Both the position numbers and the translations under genes were made by a program. A DNA stretch of 64,000 nt, from the NCBI RefSeq assembly GCF_014654785.1, contig NZ_BNBD01000004.1, positions 124,001-188,000 on the forward strand. The letters are read 5' to 3'. This stretch comes from Streptomyces mashuensis. GTDB lineage: Bacteria; Actinomycetota; Actinomycetes; Streptomycetales; Streptomycetaceae. The first letter of the stretch is position 1; every line of letters starts with the position of its first letter. The notes beneath the pieces are model-generated. The model was not told the origin of the DNA, ran no database searches, and saw only the letters and a list, made by a program, of their open reading frames with translations. Positions 8,613-16,864 of this stretch are shown piece by piece.

Positions 8613-9524
8613 TCAGGCCGCAACGAGGTAGGAGAAGACCGATTCGAGCGACTCGTCGGACGGCGAGACGGTCAGCAGCCGGATGCCGTGCGCTCGGGCG
8701 ACGCGGGGCAGCAGCTCGGTGAACCGGCCGAAGTCGACGGCCTGGATGCGCAGGGCGCCCTCCTTGAGGTCGACCTCGATGCCGGTGGTGGACGGGTCGG
8801 CGATGAGCGCGGCGGCCAGGGCGCGGTCGTCGCTGGAGCGCACGAGGTAGCGGTGCGGCCGGTCCGTCATCAGGCGGCGGATCTTGCGGAAGTCGCCGGA
8901 GGCGGCGTGCCGGCCGGCGACGACGACCTCGATGTGGGCGGCGAGCTGCTCGACCTCCTCCAGGATGTGGGAGGAGAACAGCACGGTGCGGCCCTCGTCG
9001 CCCATGGTGCGCAGCAGGTCCATCAGCTGCATGCGCTGGCGCGGGTCCATGCCGTTGAACGGCTCGTCGAGGAGCAGCACGGACGGCTCGTGGACGAGGG
9101 CGGAGGCCATCTTCACGCGCTGCCGCATGCCCTTGCTGTAGGTGGAGATCTTGCGGTCCTGGGCGTACTCCATCTCGACGGTGGCCAGGGCGCGCTGGGC
9201 CTCGGTGTCGCCCAGGCCGTGCAGTTCGGCGTTGGCGCGGACGAATTCGCGGCCGGTGAGGAAGTCGTACATGGCTTCGCGCTCGGGGACGATGCCGATG
9301 TGGCGGTAGACGGCCTCGTTGCGCCAGACGGCCGTGCCGTCGAGGGTGACGGTGCCGGTGGAGGGGGCGAGGAAGCCGCCCATCATGTTGATGAGGGTCG
9401 ACTTTCCGGCGCCGTTGGGGCCGAGGAGGCCGGTGACGCCGGGGCCGACCGACATGCTGATGTCGTTGACGGCGACGACGTTTCCGAACCAGCGGGAGAC
9501 GTTGTCGAGGTGCAGCGTTGTCAC
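8613..9524 (-). CDS. ABC transporter ATP-binding protein
   Basis: 303-aa ATPase of an ABC-2 exporter. Walker A GPNGAGKST (about residue 37-45), Q-loop in IGIVPEREAMYDFLTG, signature YSKGMRQRVKMA, Walker B VLLLDEPFNGMDP and the switch His (LFSSHIL) are all present. The extra C-terminal about 80 residues are regulatory, as is common in drug/antibiotic exporters of this class. GTG at 9524 overlaps the stop of the upstream permease by 4 nt (GTGA), so the genes are translationally coupled. Confidence 0.93.
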   Translation of the reverse strand: MTTLHLDNVSRWFGNVVAVNDISMSVGPGVTGLLGPNGAGKSTLINMMGGFLAPSTGTVTLDGTAVWRNEAVYRHIGIVPEREAMYDFLTGREFVRANAELHGLGDTEAQRALATVEMEYAQDRKISTYSKGMRQRVKMASALVHEPSVLLLDEPFNGMDPRQRMQLMDLLRTMGDEGRTVLFSSHILEEVEQLAAHIEVVVAGRHAASGDFRKIRRLMTDRPHRYLVRSSDDRALAAALIADPSTTGIEVDLKEGALRIQAVDFGRFTELLPRVARAHGIRLLTVSPSDESLESVFSYLVAA

Positions 9525-10447
9525 AGCCCGGCCTTTCGGTAGCGGCGCATGAGTGCCCAGTACGAGCCCGCGATGACGGCGAGGACGACGAGGAGGTAGA
9601 CCGCTCCGGTGGCGGCGCCGGGGCCCTCGCCGCCGGGGAAGGCGGTGGTGGCGTCGAGGAACGCGGTCTGTACGCCGTCGATGAGCGTGACCGGGGAGAA
9701 GAGGCCGAGCCAGGGGATGACGCCGGTGTGGCCGGTGCCCAGGGCGATGCCCTGGACGGTGCTGACGGCGCCGTAGGAGATGGTGAAGACGGCGATGACG
9801 GCGGCGACGCCGAAGCCGCGGCGCGGGGTGAGGGCGGCGATGACGAGGCCGATGCCGGCGAAGAGCACGGAGAGCAGGGCCACGGAGACCAGTCCTTGGG
9901 CGAATCCCTCGGTCTGGGCGCCGGCGTCCATCTTGGCCAGCAGGGCGCCCACGTAGAGGACGAGCAGGGGCGTGGCGGTGAGGACGAACAGCGCGGAGGC
10001 GAGCGCGGCGAACTTCGCGAGGACGTAGTCGATGCGCTCGACGGGCCGGGAGAAGTACAGCGGCACGGTGCGGAACCGCAGGTCGCGGGAGACCGACTGG
10101 GGTGCCTGAGCGGCCAGGTAGAGGCCGATGACGGCCTGGAGGTAGATGGCGTAGCGGGTGTACTCCATCGGCAGCTGCTTCATCTTCACGGTGACGGCGA
10201 CCGCGACGATGATGGCGGCGGGCAGGCACATCACACCGAAGAGGATCATCGGCAGCACCTTGGACCTGGCCGAGCGGCCCAGGCCGTAGGCGCCGCGCAG
10301 GCTCTGCGAGAAGAGCGAGCGGCGGGCGTAGGCGCGGCCGAGGCGGGGGCCGTCGTAGGTGCGGTAGCCGATGTTGTGGATGACGTCCTGGGCGGTGCCG
10401 GGGGTGGTGCCGGGAGCGCCGGGCGTCGTGGTGGTGTCAGGCCGCAT
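9521..10447 (-). CDS. ABC exporter permease (ABC-2 type)
   Basis: 308 aa, about six TM helices after a roughly 70-residue cytosolic N-terminus (Thr/Pro/Gly-rich, then a conserved VIHNIGYRTYDGPRLGR segment). APQSVSRDLRFRTVPLYFSRPVERIDY marks the cytoplasmic loop that contacts the ATPase. It overlaps the upstream ATPase gene by 11 nt and the downstream ATPase by 4 nt, so it is part of one transcript. Probably partners with the ATPase at 10437-11423. Confidence 0.9.
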   Translation of the reverse strand: MRPDTTTTPGAPGTTPGTAQDVIHNIGYRTYDGPRLGRAYARRSLFSQSLRGAYGLGRSARSKVLPMILFGVMCLPAAIIVAVAVTVKMKQLPMEYTRYAIYLQAVIGLYLAAQAPQSVSRDLRFRTVPLYFSRPVERIDYVLAKFAALASALFVLTATPLLVLYVGALLAKMDAGAQTEGFAQGLVSVALLSVLFAGIGLVIAALTPRRGFGVAAVIAVFTISYGAVSTVQGIALGTGHTGVIPWLGLFSPVTLIDGVQTAFLDATTAFPGGEGPGAATGAVYLLVVLAVIAGSYWALMRRYRKAGL

Positions 10448-11423
10448 CGGCGCTGCCCCTTTCGTCGTACGGGCCGGTGCCGGGGCGGAAGACCTCGGCG
10501 ATGCGGTGCCGGCGCTGTTCCATGCGGACCAGGCCGAGGCCCAGGTCGGCGACGGTGTCGCGCACCACGTCGTACGTGCTCTCGTCGGCGACGTCGACCA
10601 GCAGGACGTGGCCGGAGCCGGGTGCGGCCTGCTCGCCGGCGTGGGTGGCGGGGCCGGCGGTGAGGCCGGCGCGGATGAGGGCGTCGAGGAGGGCGCGGGT
10701 GCCGTCCGGGTGGCTGTCGGTGTCGGTGACCTCCACCGCGAGGGACCCGGTGACCTGCGTGAACTCGTCGGTCGAGGAGGAGCGCAGCAGCCGGCCGCCG
10801 TCGATGACGACGACGTGGTCGCAGGTGCGCTCCAGCTCGCCCAGCAGGTGGGAGGTGACGAGCACGGAGATGCCGAAGTCGGTGTGGACGCGGCGGACCA
10901 GGCCCAGCATCTCGTCCCGGCCGACCGGGTCGAGGCCGTTGGTGGGCTCGTCCAGGAGGACCAGTCGTGGGTCGTGGACGAGGGCCTGGGCGAGCTTGAC
11001 GCGCTGCTTCATGCCGGTGGAGTAGCCGCCCATGGGGCGGTAGCGCTCCTCGTAGAGGCCGACGTGGCGCAGCGTGTCGGCGGTGCGCTCGCGGGCGGCG
11101 GCGGGGGGCAGGCCCGACATGCGCGCCATGTGCACGACGAACTCGGTGGCCGAGACGTCGGGTGGCAGGCAGTCGTGCTCCGGCATGTAGCCGACCTGTT
11201 CTCGGATCCTCGCGCCCTGGGTGGCGACGTCGAGGCCGAGCACCTCGGCACGGCCCTCGGTGGCCGGCGACAGGCCGAGCAGGATCTTGATCAGCGTCGA
11301 CTTGCCGGCCCCGTTGGCGCCCACCAGACCGGTGACTCCCGGCGCGATGTCGACGGTGAGCCGGTCGAGCGCGGTCACCCGGGGGAACCGCTTGCTGAGG
11401 CTTTCGGTGGCGATCACAGACAC
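10437..11423 (-). CDS. ABC transporter ATP-binding protein
   Basis: First gene of the ATPase-permease-ATPase-permease operon. Walker A GANGAGKST, signature YSTGMKQRVKLA, Walker B LVLLDEPTNGLDP and switch His (VTSHLL) are intact; 328 aa with a C-terminal regulatory extension. Start taken as GTG at 11423; TACGGT lies seven bases upstream on the coding strand, so the mRNA may be leaderless, and GTG at 11417 is a second in-frame option. The two ATPases are about equally long and clearly related, so the operon probably arose by tandem duplication. No substrate can be named. Confidence 0.93.
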   Translation of the reverse strand: MSVIATESLSKRFPRVTALDRLTVDIAPGVTGLVGANGAGKSTLIKILLGLSPATEGRAEVLGLDVATQGARIREQVGYMPEHDCLPPDVSATEFVVHMARMSGLPPAAARERTADTLRHVGLYEERYRPMGGYSTGMKQRVKLAQALVHDPRLVLLDEPTNGLDPVGRDEMLGLVRRVHTDFGISVLVTSHLLGELERTCDHVVVIDGGRLLRSSSTDEFTQVTGSLAVEVTDTDSHPDGTRALLDALIRAGLTAGPATHAGEQAAPGSGHVLLVDVADESTYDVVRDTVADLGLGLVRMEQRRHRIAEVFRPGTGPYDERGSADAA

Positions 11424-11596
11424 GTCTTCGACCGTAGTGCGGGAAACGGCGGCCGTCGTCAGACCTGACGGTGGGATCGGTGTACTCCTCCGGTCTTACG
11501 GGACCCTAGGGGGAGGGCCGGGAAGAGGAGGAGCGAAGAAGGAGAGGGGCGGTGGGGCGGCGGGGGGTGGTTTTCCACAGGTGTGCGTCGTGGGCC

Positions 11597-11637
11597 TTGA
11601 CGTGACCGCCGGGCATTGTCACATTCGTTGGTGTCAA
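11597..11637 (+). promoter_or_regulatory. Candidate promoter/operator of the M24-EphD-like operon
   Basis: An imperfect inverted repeat TTGTCAC-N8-GTGTCAA spans 11616-11637 (7-bp arms with one symmetric mismatch each). It overlaps the weak -10 (ACATTC, 11621-11626) of a promoter whose -35 would be TTGACG at 11597-11602, spacing 18. The MerR gene at the end of this operon is the obvious candidate to bind here. Prediction only. The rest of 11424-11697 also holds one near-match DnaA box, TTTTCCACA at 11571-11579. Confidence 0.4.
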
Positions 11638-11697
11638 CGTGCGTGCGGTGGCGCCGACTTGGTGCCGGTTGCGCGTGCCCGGTGGAGGGTGGGCGGC

Positions 11698-12543
11698 ATG
11701 GCGGACGGCACCGGCGGCGCTGCTGACCTGCGCGGTTTCCGCGACGCACAGCGCCTGGCGTACGCGTGCGCGGAGGAGGTGGCCGCGCGGCTGGAGCCGG
11801 GCACCACGGAGCGCGAGGCGGCGCGGATGCAGTGGGAGTGGCTGCGCCGGCGGGGCGTGCGGGACTGGTTCCATCTGCCGTTCGCGTGGTTCGGCGACCG
11901 CACGGCGTTCGCGGGGTTCCGGGTGCCGCTGCAGTTCTTCCCCACCGGGCGGCGGCTGGAGCCGGGGATGCCGTTCATCCTCGACCTGGCGCCGGTGCAC
12001 CGCGGCTTCACGGTGGACATCGGGTACGCGGGCTGCCTGGGCCGCGACCCGCTGCACGAGCGCATGCTCGACGACCTGCTGGAGCACCGGGAGCTGATCC
12101 TGCGCGAGGTGCGCGAGCGCCGCCCGCTGCGGGAGATCTACGAGGACGTGGACCGGCTCATGGTCCGCCAGGGCTACACCAACCGGCACCGGGCCTACCC
12201 CTTCGGGGTGATCGCCCACAAGGTGGGCCGGCTGCCGGAGCGCCGCTGGTCGCCGCACGTCCTCGGGTTCGGCGCGCGGGCGCTGCGCGGCCTGGCCTCC
12301 GACGCCCTGCGCGGGCACCGGGAGGGCTGGTCGCCGCTGTGGAGCCCGTACCGCTTCTCCGGCCACCCGCCGCAGCCGGGCCTGTGGGCGGTCGAGCCGC
12401 ACCTGGGCCTCGGGGGCCGGGGCGTGAAGTTCGAGGAGCTGCTGGTGGTCACCGACTCGGCGGACCCCGAGGAGAGCGCGTTCTGGCTGGACGACGACCT
12501 GCCGCACGTACGGCGGCGGCGAGCGGAGAGGGCGGTGGCGTGA
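11698..12543 (+). CDS. M24-family (pita-bread fold) metallopeptidase-like protein
   Basis: 281 aa resembling methionine aminopeptidase/Xaa-Pro peptidases. The five metal ligands of the family can be traced: Asp in FILDLAPVHRG, Asp in FTVDIGYAG, His in GVIAHKVG, Glu in LWAVEPHLG and Glu in VKFEELLVVT. The His motif and the final block are diverged, so it may be a hydrolase with non-peptide substrate. ATG at 11698 follows GGAGG (11684-11688) at 9 nt. The stop overlaps the GTG of the next gene by 4 nt. It heads the run of four coupled genes ending with a MerR regulator. Confidence 0.82.
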   Translation: MADGTGGAADLRGFRDAQRLAYACAEEVAARLEPGTTEREAARMQWEWLRRRGVRDWFHLPFAWFGDRTAFAGFRVPLQFFPTGRRLEPGMPFILDLAPVHRGFTVDIGYAGCLGRDPLHERMLDDLLEHRELILREVRERRPLREIYEDVDRLMVRQGYTNRHRAYPFGVIAHKVGRLPERRWSPHVLGFGARALRGLASDALRGHREGWSPLWSPYRFSGHPPQPGLWAVEPHLGLGGRGVKFEELLVVTDSADPEESAFWLDDDLPHVRRRRAERAVA

Positions 12544-14384
12544 GCGGACAGGACGGACGGACCGGAGAGAGCGGAGAGGGCGTGCACGACGTGGTGGCGG
12601 ACGGCAGGGGCATCCCGGGCGCGCGCGAGCGCCGGGTGACGTCGGGCGACGTCGAGCTGTGCGTGGCCGAGCTGGGGGACACGGGGCGGCCCACGCTGGT
12701 CCTGGTGCACGGCTACCCCGACAGCAAGGAGATCTGGGCCCAGGTCGCCCTGCGGCTCCAGGACCGCTTCCACGTCGTGCTGTACGACGTGCGCGGCCAC
12801 GGCCGGTCCACCGCGCCGGGCACGCTGCGCGGCGGGTTCACGCTGGAGCGGCTCACCGACGACTTCCTCGCCGTCGCCGACGCGGTCAGCCCGGACCGGC
12901 CCGTCCACCTCGTCGGCCACGACTGGGGGTCGGTGCAGGGCTGGGAGTTCGCCACGAGCCCCCGCACCCGCGGCCGGATCGCCTCCTTCACCTCCGTCTC
13001 CGGCCCGTCCCTGGACCACCTGGGGCACTGGCTGCGCGACCGCGCCGTACGGCCCACCCCGCGCCGGCTCGCGCAGCTGCTGGGCCAGACCCGCCGCTCC
13101 TGGTACGTCTACGCGCTGCACACACCCCGCCTGCCCGAGGCGCTGTGGCGCGGCCCGCTGGGCCGGCGGTTCCCCGGGATGGTGCAGCGCCGCGAGCCCG
13201 TACCGGCGGACGCGCCGCCCTACCCCACCGCGTCGCTTCCGGAGGACGCCGCGCACGGCGCCTGGCTCTACCGCGACAACGTCCTGGCCCGCACCCGCCG
13301 GCCGCGCGCCGACGCCTTCGCGCACGCGCCCGTGCAGCTCGTGGTGCCCACCGACGACCCGTACCTGTCGGTGCGGCTCTACGACGACCTGGACCGCTGG
13401 GTCCCCGACCTGGTGCGCCGTACAGTGGCCGCCGGCCACTGGGTGCCCCGCACCCGGCCCGATCAGCTGGCCGGCTGGATCGCCGGGTTCGTCGCCGAGC
13501 GCGAGGAGGCCCGCCGCGCGGGCACGCCCGTGCCCGCGCCGGCCGGCACGGGCCCCCACGCCGAGCGGTTCGCCGGGCAGCTGGTGCTGGTCACCGGCGC
13601 GGCCGGCGGCATCGGCCGGGCCACGGCCTTCGCGTTCGCCGAGGCCGGCGCGCGGGTCGTGGCCGTCGACCGGGACGCCGAGGGCGCGGCGCGCACCGCC
13701 GAGCTGGCCCGGCTCAGCGGCGCGCCGGAGGCCTGGGCCGAGTGCTGCGACGTCGCGGACGGGCCGGCCATGGAGAAGCTGGCCGCCAAGGTCACCGCCG
13801 AGTACGGCGTCGTCGACGTGCTGGTCAACAACGCCGGCGTGGGCCTGGCCGGCGGGTTCCTCGACACGTCCGCCGAGGAGTGGCGGACCGTCCTCGACGT
13901 CAACCTGGGCGGCGTCGTCCACGGCTGCCGCGCCTTCGGCCGCCGCATGGCCGAGCGCGGCCAGGGCGGCCACATCGTCAACATCGCGTCCGCCGCCGCG
14001 TACCAGCCCTCCAGGACGCTCGTCGCCTACAGCACCTCCAAGGCGGCGGTGCTGATGCTCAGCGAGTGCCTGCGCGCCGAGCTGGCCGGCCGCGGCATCG
14101 GCGTCACCGCCGTCTGCCCCGGCTTCGTCGCCACCGGCATCACCTCCTCCGCCGTCTTCGCGGGCGTCCCCGCCGACGAGCAGCGACGGCTGCGGGAGCG
14201 GACCACCCGGCTGTACGGGCGGCGGGGCTACCCGGCGGAGAAGGTGGCCCGGGCGGTCCTGCGCGCCGTCGTGGAGAACGCGGCCGTGGTGCCGGTGACG
14301 CCCGAGGCGCGCGGCCTGCGGCTGCTGGCCCGCGTCGCACCCCGCGCGAGCCGGGCCCTGGCCCGTGTCGAGCCGAAGCTGTAG
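12540..14384 (+). CDS. Alpha/beta-hydrolase - short-chain dehydrogenase fusion, EphD-like
   Basis: Two-domain enzyme of 614 aa. The N-terminal alpha/beta hydrolase (about residues 30-320) has the oxyanion HGYPDS, the nucleophile elbow VGHDWGS (Asp, as in epoxide hydrolases) and a late His in AAGHWVPRTRP. The C-terminal SDR (about 345-614) has the cofactor motif TGAAGGIGRA, NNAG, and the catalytic Ser (NIASAAA) and YSTSK (Tyr-x3-Lys). This is the layout of mycobacterial EphD, an epoxide hydrolase-reductase tied to lipid metabolism, so an oxidised lipid or aldehyde substrate is plausible but unproven. GTG at 12540 overlaps the preceding stop (GTGA). The hydrolase's first 30 residues are a low-complexity leader. 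Confidence 0.9.
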   Translation: MSGQDGRTGESGEGVHDVVADGRGIPGARERRVTSGDVELCVAELGDTGRPTLVLVHGYPDSKEIWAQVALRLQDRFHVVLYDVRGHGRSTAPGTLRGGFTLERLTDDFLAVADAVSPDRPVHLVGHDWGSVQGWEFATSPRTRGRIASFTSVSGPSLDHLGHWLRDRAVRPTPRRLAQLLGQTRRSWYVYALHTPRLPEALWRGPLGRRFPGMVQRREPVPADAPPYPTASLPEDAAHGAWLYRDNVLARTRRPRADAFAHAPVQLVVPTDDPYLSVRLYDDLDRWVPDLVRRTVAAGHWVPRTRPDQLAGWIAGFVAEREEARRAGTPVPAPAGTGPHAERFAGQLVLVTGAAGGIGRATAFAFAEAGARVVAVDRDAEGAARTAELARLSGAPEAWAECCDVADGPAMEKLAAKVTAEYGVVDVLVNNAGVGLAGGFLDTSAEEWRTVLDVNLGGVVHGCRAFGRRMAERGQGGHIVNIASAAAYQPSRTLVAYSTSKAAVLMLSECLRAELAGRGIGVTAVCPGFVATGITSSAVFAGVPADEQRRLRERTTRLYGRRGYPAEKVARAVLRAVVENAAVVPVTPEARGLRLLARVAPRASRALARVEPKL

Positions 14385-14400
14385 GACGGAGGAGAGGGTC

Positions 14401-15330
14401 ATGACCGACGAGCCGGCCGTCCGGGCGGCGGGAGAAGGCCACCGCATCGCGCCGCGCCGCGTCGCCTTCGACTGGCAGGACACGCCCCTGCACTGGATCC
14501 CGGGCGAACCCACCGCCACCCACGTCATCAACGTGCTGCACCTGCTGCTGCCCGCGGGCGAGCGGTGGTTCGTCAAGGTGTTCAAGGAGGCGCTGCCCCT
14601 GGTCCGCGACCCCGGACTGCTCACCGACGTCAAGGGGTTCATGGGCCAGGAGGCCACCCACAGCGTCCAGCACTCCCACGTCCTGGACCACCTCTCCGCC
14701 CAGGGCCTCGACACCCGCCCGTACACGCGGCACGTCGACTTCCTCCTCGACGTGCTGCTGGGCGAGGAGCCCCCGTTCGGGCTGCCGGTGCCCGAGCGCG
14801 AGTGGCTGCGCTTCCGGCTGTCGGTGATCGCCGCGATCGAGCAGTTCACCGCTGTGATGGGCGACTGGATACTGCGGGCCCGCGCCCTGGACCGGGCCGG
14901 GCCCGACCCGGTGATGCTGGACCTGCTGCGCTGGCACGGCGCGGAGGAGGTCGAGCACCGCGCGGTCGCCTTCGACATGTACCAGCACTGCGGCGGCGAG
15001 GACCCCGGCCGCTACGCCCGCCGGGTGCTGGGCATGCTCGTCACGGCGCCGGTGCTCTGCTACCTGTGGAGCTGGGGCACCGCCTACCTGATGCGGCACG
15101 ACCCCGAGCTCGCCGGCCGGCGCGGCTACCGGCTGCGCGACCACAACCGGGCCGTCGCCAAGGGGTTGTTGCCCGGCTGGCGGGAGCTGGGCTCGGCGGT
15201 ACCGCGCTATCTCCGCCGGTCGTACCATCCCTCCCGGGAAGGCTCGCTGCGCCGGGCCGTGGACTATCTGGCGGCCTCGCCCGGGGCCCGGGCCGCCGCG
15301 GGTGCGATCGGCCGCGCGGCCCTGGCGTGA
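14401..15330 (+). CDS. Metal-dependent hydrolase-like protein (PF10118 family)
   Basis: 309 aa, mostly helical. Two conserved metal-ligand blocks are visible: GFMGQEATHSVQHSH (Glu and His) and HGAEEVEHRAVAFDMYQH (Glu-x2-His), which gives a ferritin-like, potentially di-metal arrangement. The family is annotated as predicted metal-dependent hydrolases without a proven reaction. Two weakly hydrophobic segments near residues 215-235 may bind the membrane. ATG at 14401 is preceded by GGAGGAGAGG. It lies 16 bp after the EphD-like gene and overlaps the MerR gene by 4 nt. Its constant company with EphD-like SDRs suggests a shared lipid pathway. Confidence 0.78.
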   Translation: MTDEPAVRAAGEGHRIAPRRVAFDWQDTPLHWIPGEPTATHVINVLHLLLPAGERWFVKVFKEALPLVRDPGLLTDVKGFMGQEATHSVQHSHVLDHLSAQGLDTRPYTRHVDFLLDVLLGEEPPFGLPVPEREWLRFRLSVIAAIEQFTAVMGDWILRARALDRAGPDPVMLDLLRWHGAEEVEHRAVAFDMYQHCGGEDPGRYARRVLGMLVTAPVLCYLWSWGTAYLMRHDPELAGRRGYRLRDHNRAVAKGLLPGWRELGSAVPRYLRRSYHPSREGSLRRAVDYLAASPGARAAAGAIGRAALA

Positions 15331-16346
15331 GGAAACGGGTGCCCGTGCCGCAGACCGAGTACCGGATCGAGGACCTGGCCCACCACAGCGGGGCCACGGT
15401 CCGGACGATCCGCGCCTACCAGGACCGCGGGCTGCTGCCCCGGCCCGAGCGGCGCGGGCGGGCCAACGTGTACGGCGAGGCCCACCTGGCCCGGCTCCGG
15501 CAGATCGCCGGGCTCCTCGACCGCGGCTACACCCTCGCCAGCATCAAGGAGCTGCTGGAGGCGTGGGACGCCGGCCGCGGGCTGGGCGGCGTCCTCGGCC
15601 TGGTGGCCGAGGTGGACGGGCCGTGGACGGACGAGGAGACCGGCCGCATCACGCGCGAGGCGCTGATCGAGACGTTCGGCGGCACGGCCGACGAGACGGC
15701 CGTCGAGGAGGCCGTCGAGCTGGGCGTGCTCGTGCCCGTGCCGGACGTGCCCGGCGAGTTCCTGGTGCCCAGCCCCCAGGAGCTGGCGGTGGCGGCCGAA
15801 CTCCACGCGGCGGGCGTGCCGTTGTCGGCCATCTCTGGCCACCTGCGGGAGCTGCGCGTCCAGGTGGAGCACATTGCGGCCCGCTTCCTCGACCTCACGT
15901 CCGAGCACGTGTTCCACCAGTTCTTCGGCCATCCGCCGTCCGACGAGGAGGCGTTGGAGGCCGCGTCCCTGGTGCGCCGGCTGCGGCCGCTGGCCCAGCA
16001 GACGCTGGACGCCGAACTGGCCCGTGCCATGCGGCTGCTGGCCACCCGGCACCTCCGCGATTACCTGCACACGGCGGTCCCGGACGCCCCGCCCCCGCCC
16101 GGCCCCGCGAAGCCGCTCCCCGCCCCCGGCGAGGCCCGCGAGGCGGTGCTGCTGCCGGCCCGTACGGTCGCGGCCGTACGGGAGCTCGTAGGCGCCGAGC
16201 ACGTACCGGCCTTCGTCGCCGCCGCGGCCGAACGGGAGGTGCAGTCCCGCACGATGGACCGGCTCACAACCCGGGCGCGCCCCACACCGGGAACCACCGC
16301 GCCAGATCCTTCTCGACCTGGAGATCATCCGCCAGCAGGGCCCTGA
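15327..16346 (+). CDS. MerR-family transcriptional regulator
   Basis: An N-terminal winged HTH (YRIEDLAHHSGATVRTIRAY, then GLLPRPERRGRANVYGEAHL, residues about 8-75) is followed by a long helical effector/dimer region unlike the short metal-binding tails, so it senses a larger ligand. 339 aa including a Pro/Thr-rich tail. GTG at 15327 gives a GTGA overlap with the upstream stop; GTG at 15339, six bases after GAGG, is an equally good start. Probable local regulator of the four-gene operon. The last 83 bases overlap, tail to tail, the pspAB gene. Confidence 0.88.
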   Translation: MRKRVPVPQTEYRIEDLAHHSGATVRTIRAYQDRGLLPRPERRGRANVYGEAHLARLRQIAGLLDRGYTLASIKELLEAWDAGRGLGGVLGLVAEVDGPWTDEETGRITREALIETFGGTADETAVEEAVELGVLVPVPDVPGEFLVPSPQELAVAAELHAAGVPLSAISGHLRELRVQVEHIAARFLDLTSEHVFHQFFGHPPSDEEALEAASLVRRLRPLAQQTLDAELARAMRLLATRHLRDYLHTAVPDAPPPPGPAKPLPAPGEAREAVLLPARTVAAVRELVGAEHVPAFVAAAAEREVQSRTMDRLTTRARPTPGTTAPDPSRPGDHPPAGP

Positions 16347-16851
16347 CCTGGAGTTCCAGCGCGTTGTCCCGCTTGCCGTCCGCGCCGGGCACGGGCGCGA
16401 ACGGGTAGAAGGTGCCGCGCTTGTACAGGTAGACGAGGGCCAGCGGGCGATGCCCCTCCGCGTCCCGGAACCCCATCAGCGAGCACAGCAGCTGCGGGCC
16501 GAACCCGCCCTCCTCCAGCAGGGTGTTGACCGCGTGCAGGTCGTTGACGAGCGCGGCCGTGTCGCCGGGCGGCCGGCGGGCCAGCAGCCAGGTGTAGCCG
16601 AACGCGTCGCGGCAGGTCTCCACCGGCTCGCCGCCCGGCCCGGCGCCGGCGTCCAGCAGCTCCCGCACGTCCTGCCGCAGCCGTTCGAAGGCACCGCCCT
16701 CCACGCCCGCGAAGCACACCGACCCCCGCCCGGTCGGTGCGAACCCCGCCCCGGCCTGCAAGGTCACCGCTGCCGACGGCAGGGCGAAGAGGCGGTCGAG
16801 GTCGGGCCGCACGGGGGTGCTGCGGCCGAGCACGGCGTCCCAGAACCCCAC
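16264..16851 (-). CDS. pspAB: PspA-associated protein PspAB
   Basis: 195 aa; starts MGFWDAVLGRSTPVRPDLDRLFALPSA, the signature N-terminus of the actinobacterial PspAB family, and ends with KDLARWFPVWGAPGL. It has no membrane segment or obvious catalytic motif. The family is genomically tied to phage-shock protein A and to HtpX, so a role in the response to envelope stress is inferred. It starts 13 bp after htpX and is co-transcribed with it. Its end overlaps the convergent MerR gene by 83 bp. Confidence 0.85.
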   Translation of the reverse strand: MGFWDAVLGRSTPVRPDLDRLFALPSAAVTLQAGAGFAPTGRGSVCFAGVEGGAFERLRQDVRELLDAGAGPGGEPVETCRDAFGYTWLLARRPPGDTAALVNDLHAVNTLLEEGGFGPQLLCSLMGFRDAEGHRPLALVYLYKRGTFYPFAPVPGADGKRDNALELQVRALLADDLQVEKDLARWFPVWGAPGL

Positions 16852-16864
16852 GGCCGGACCTCCC

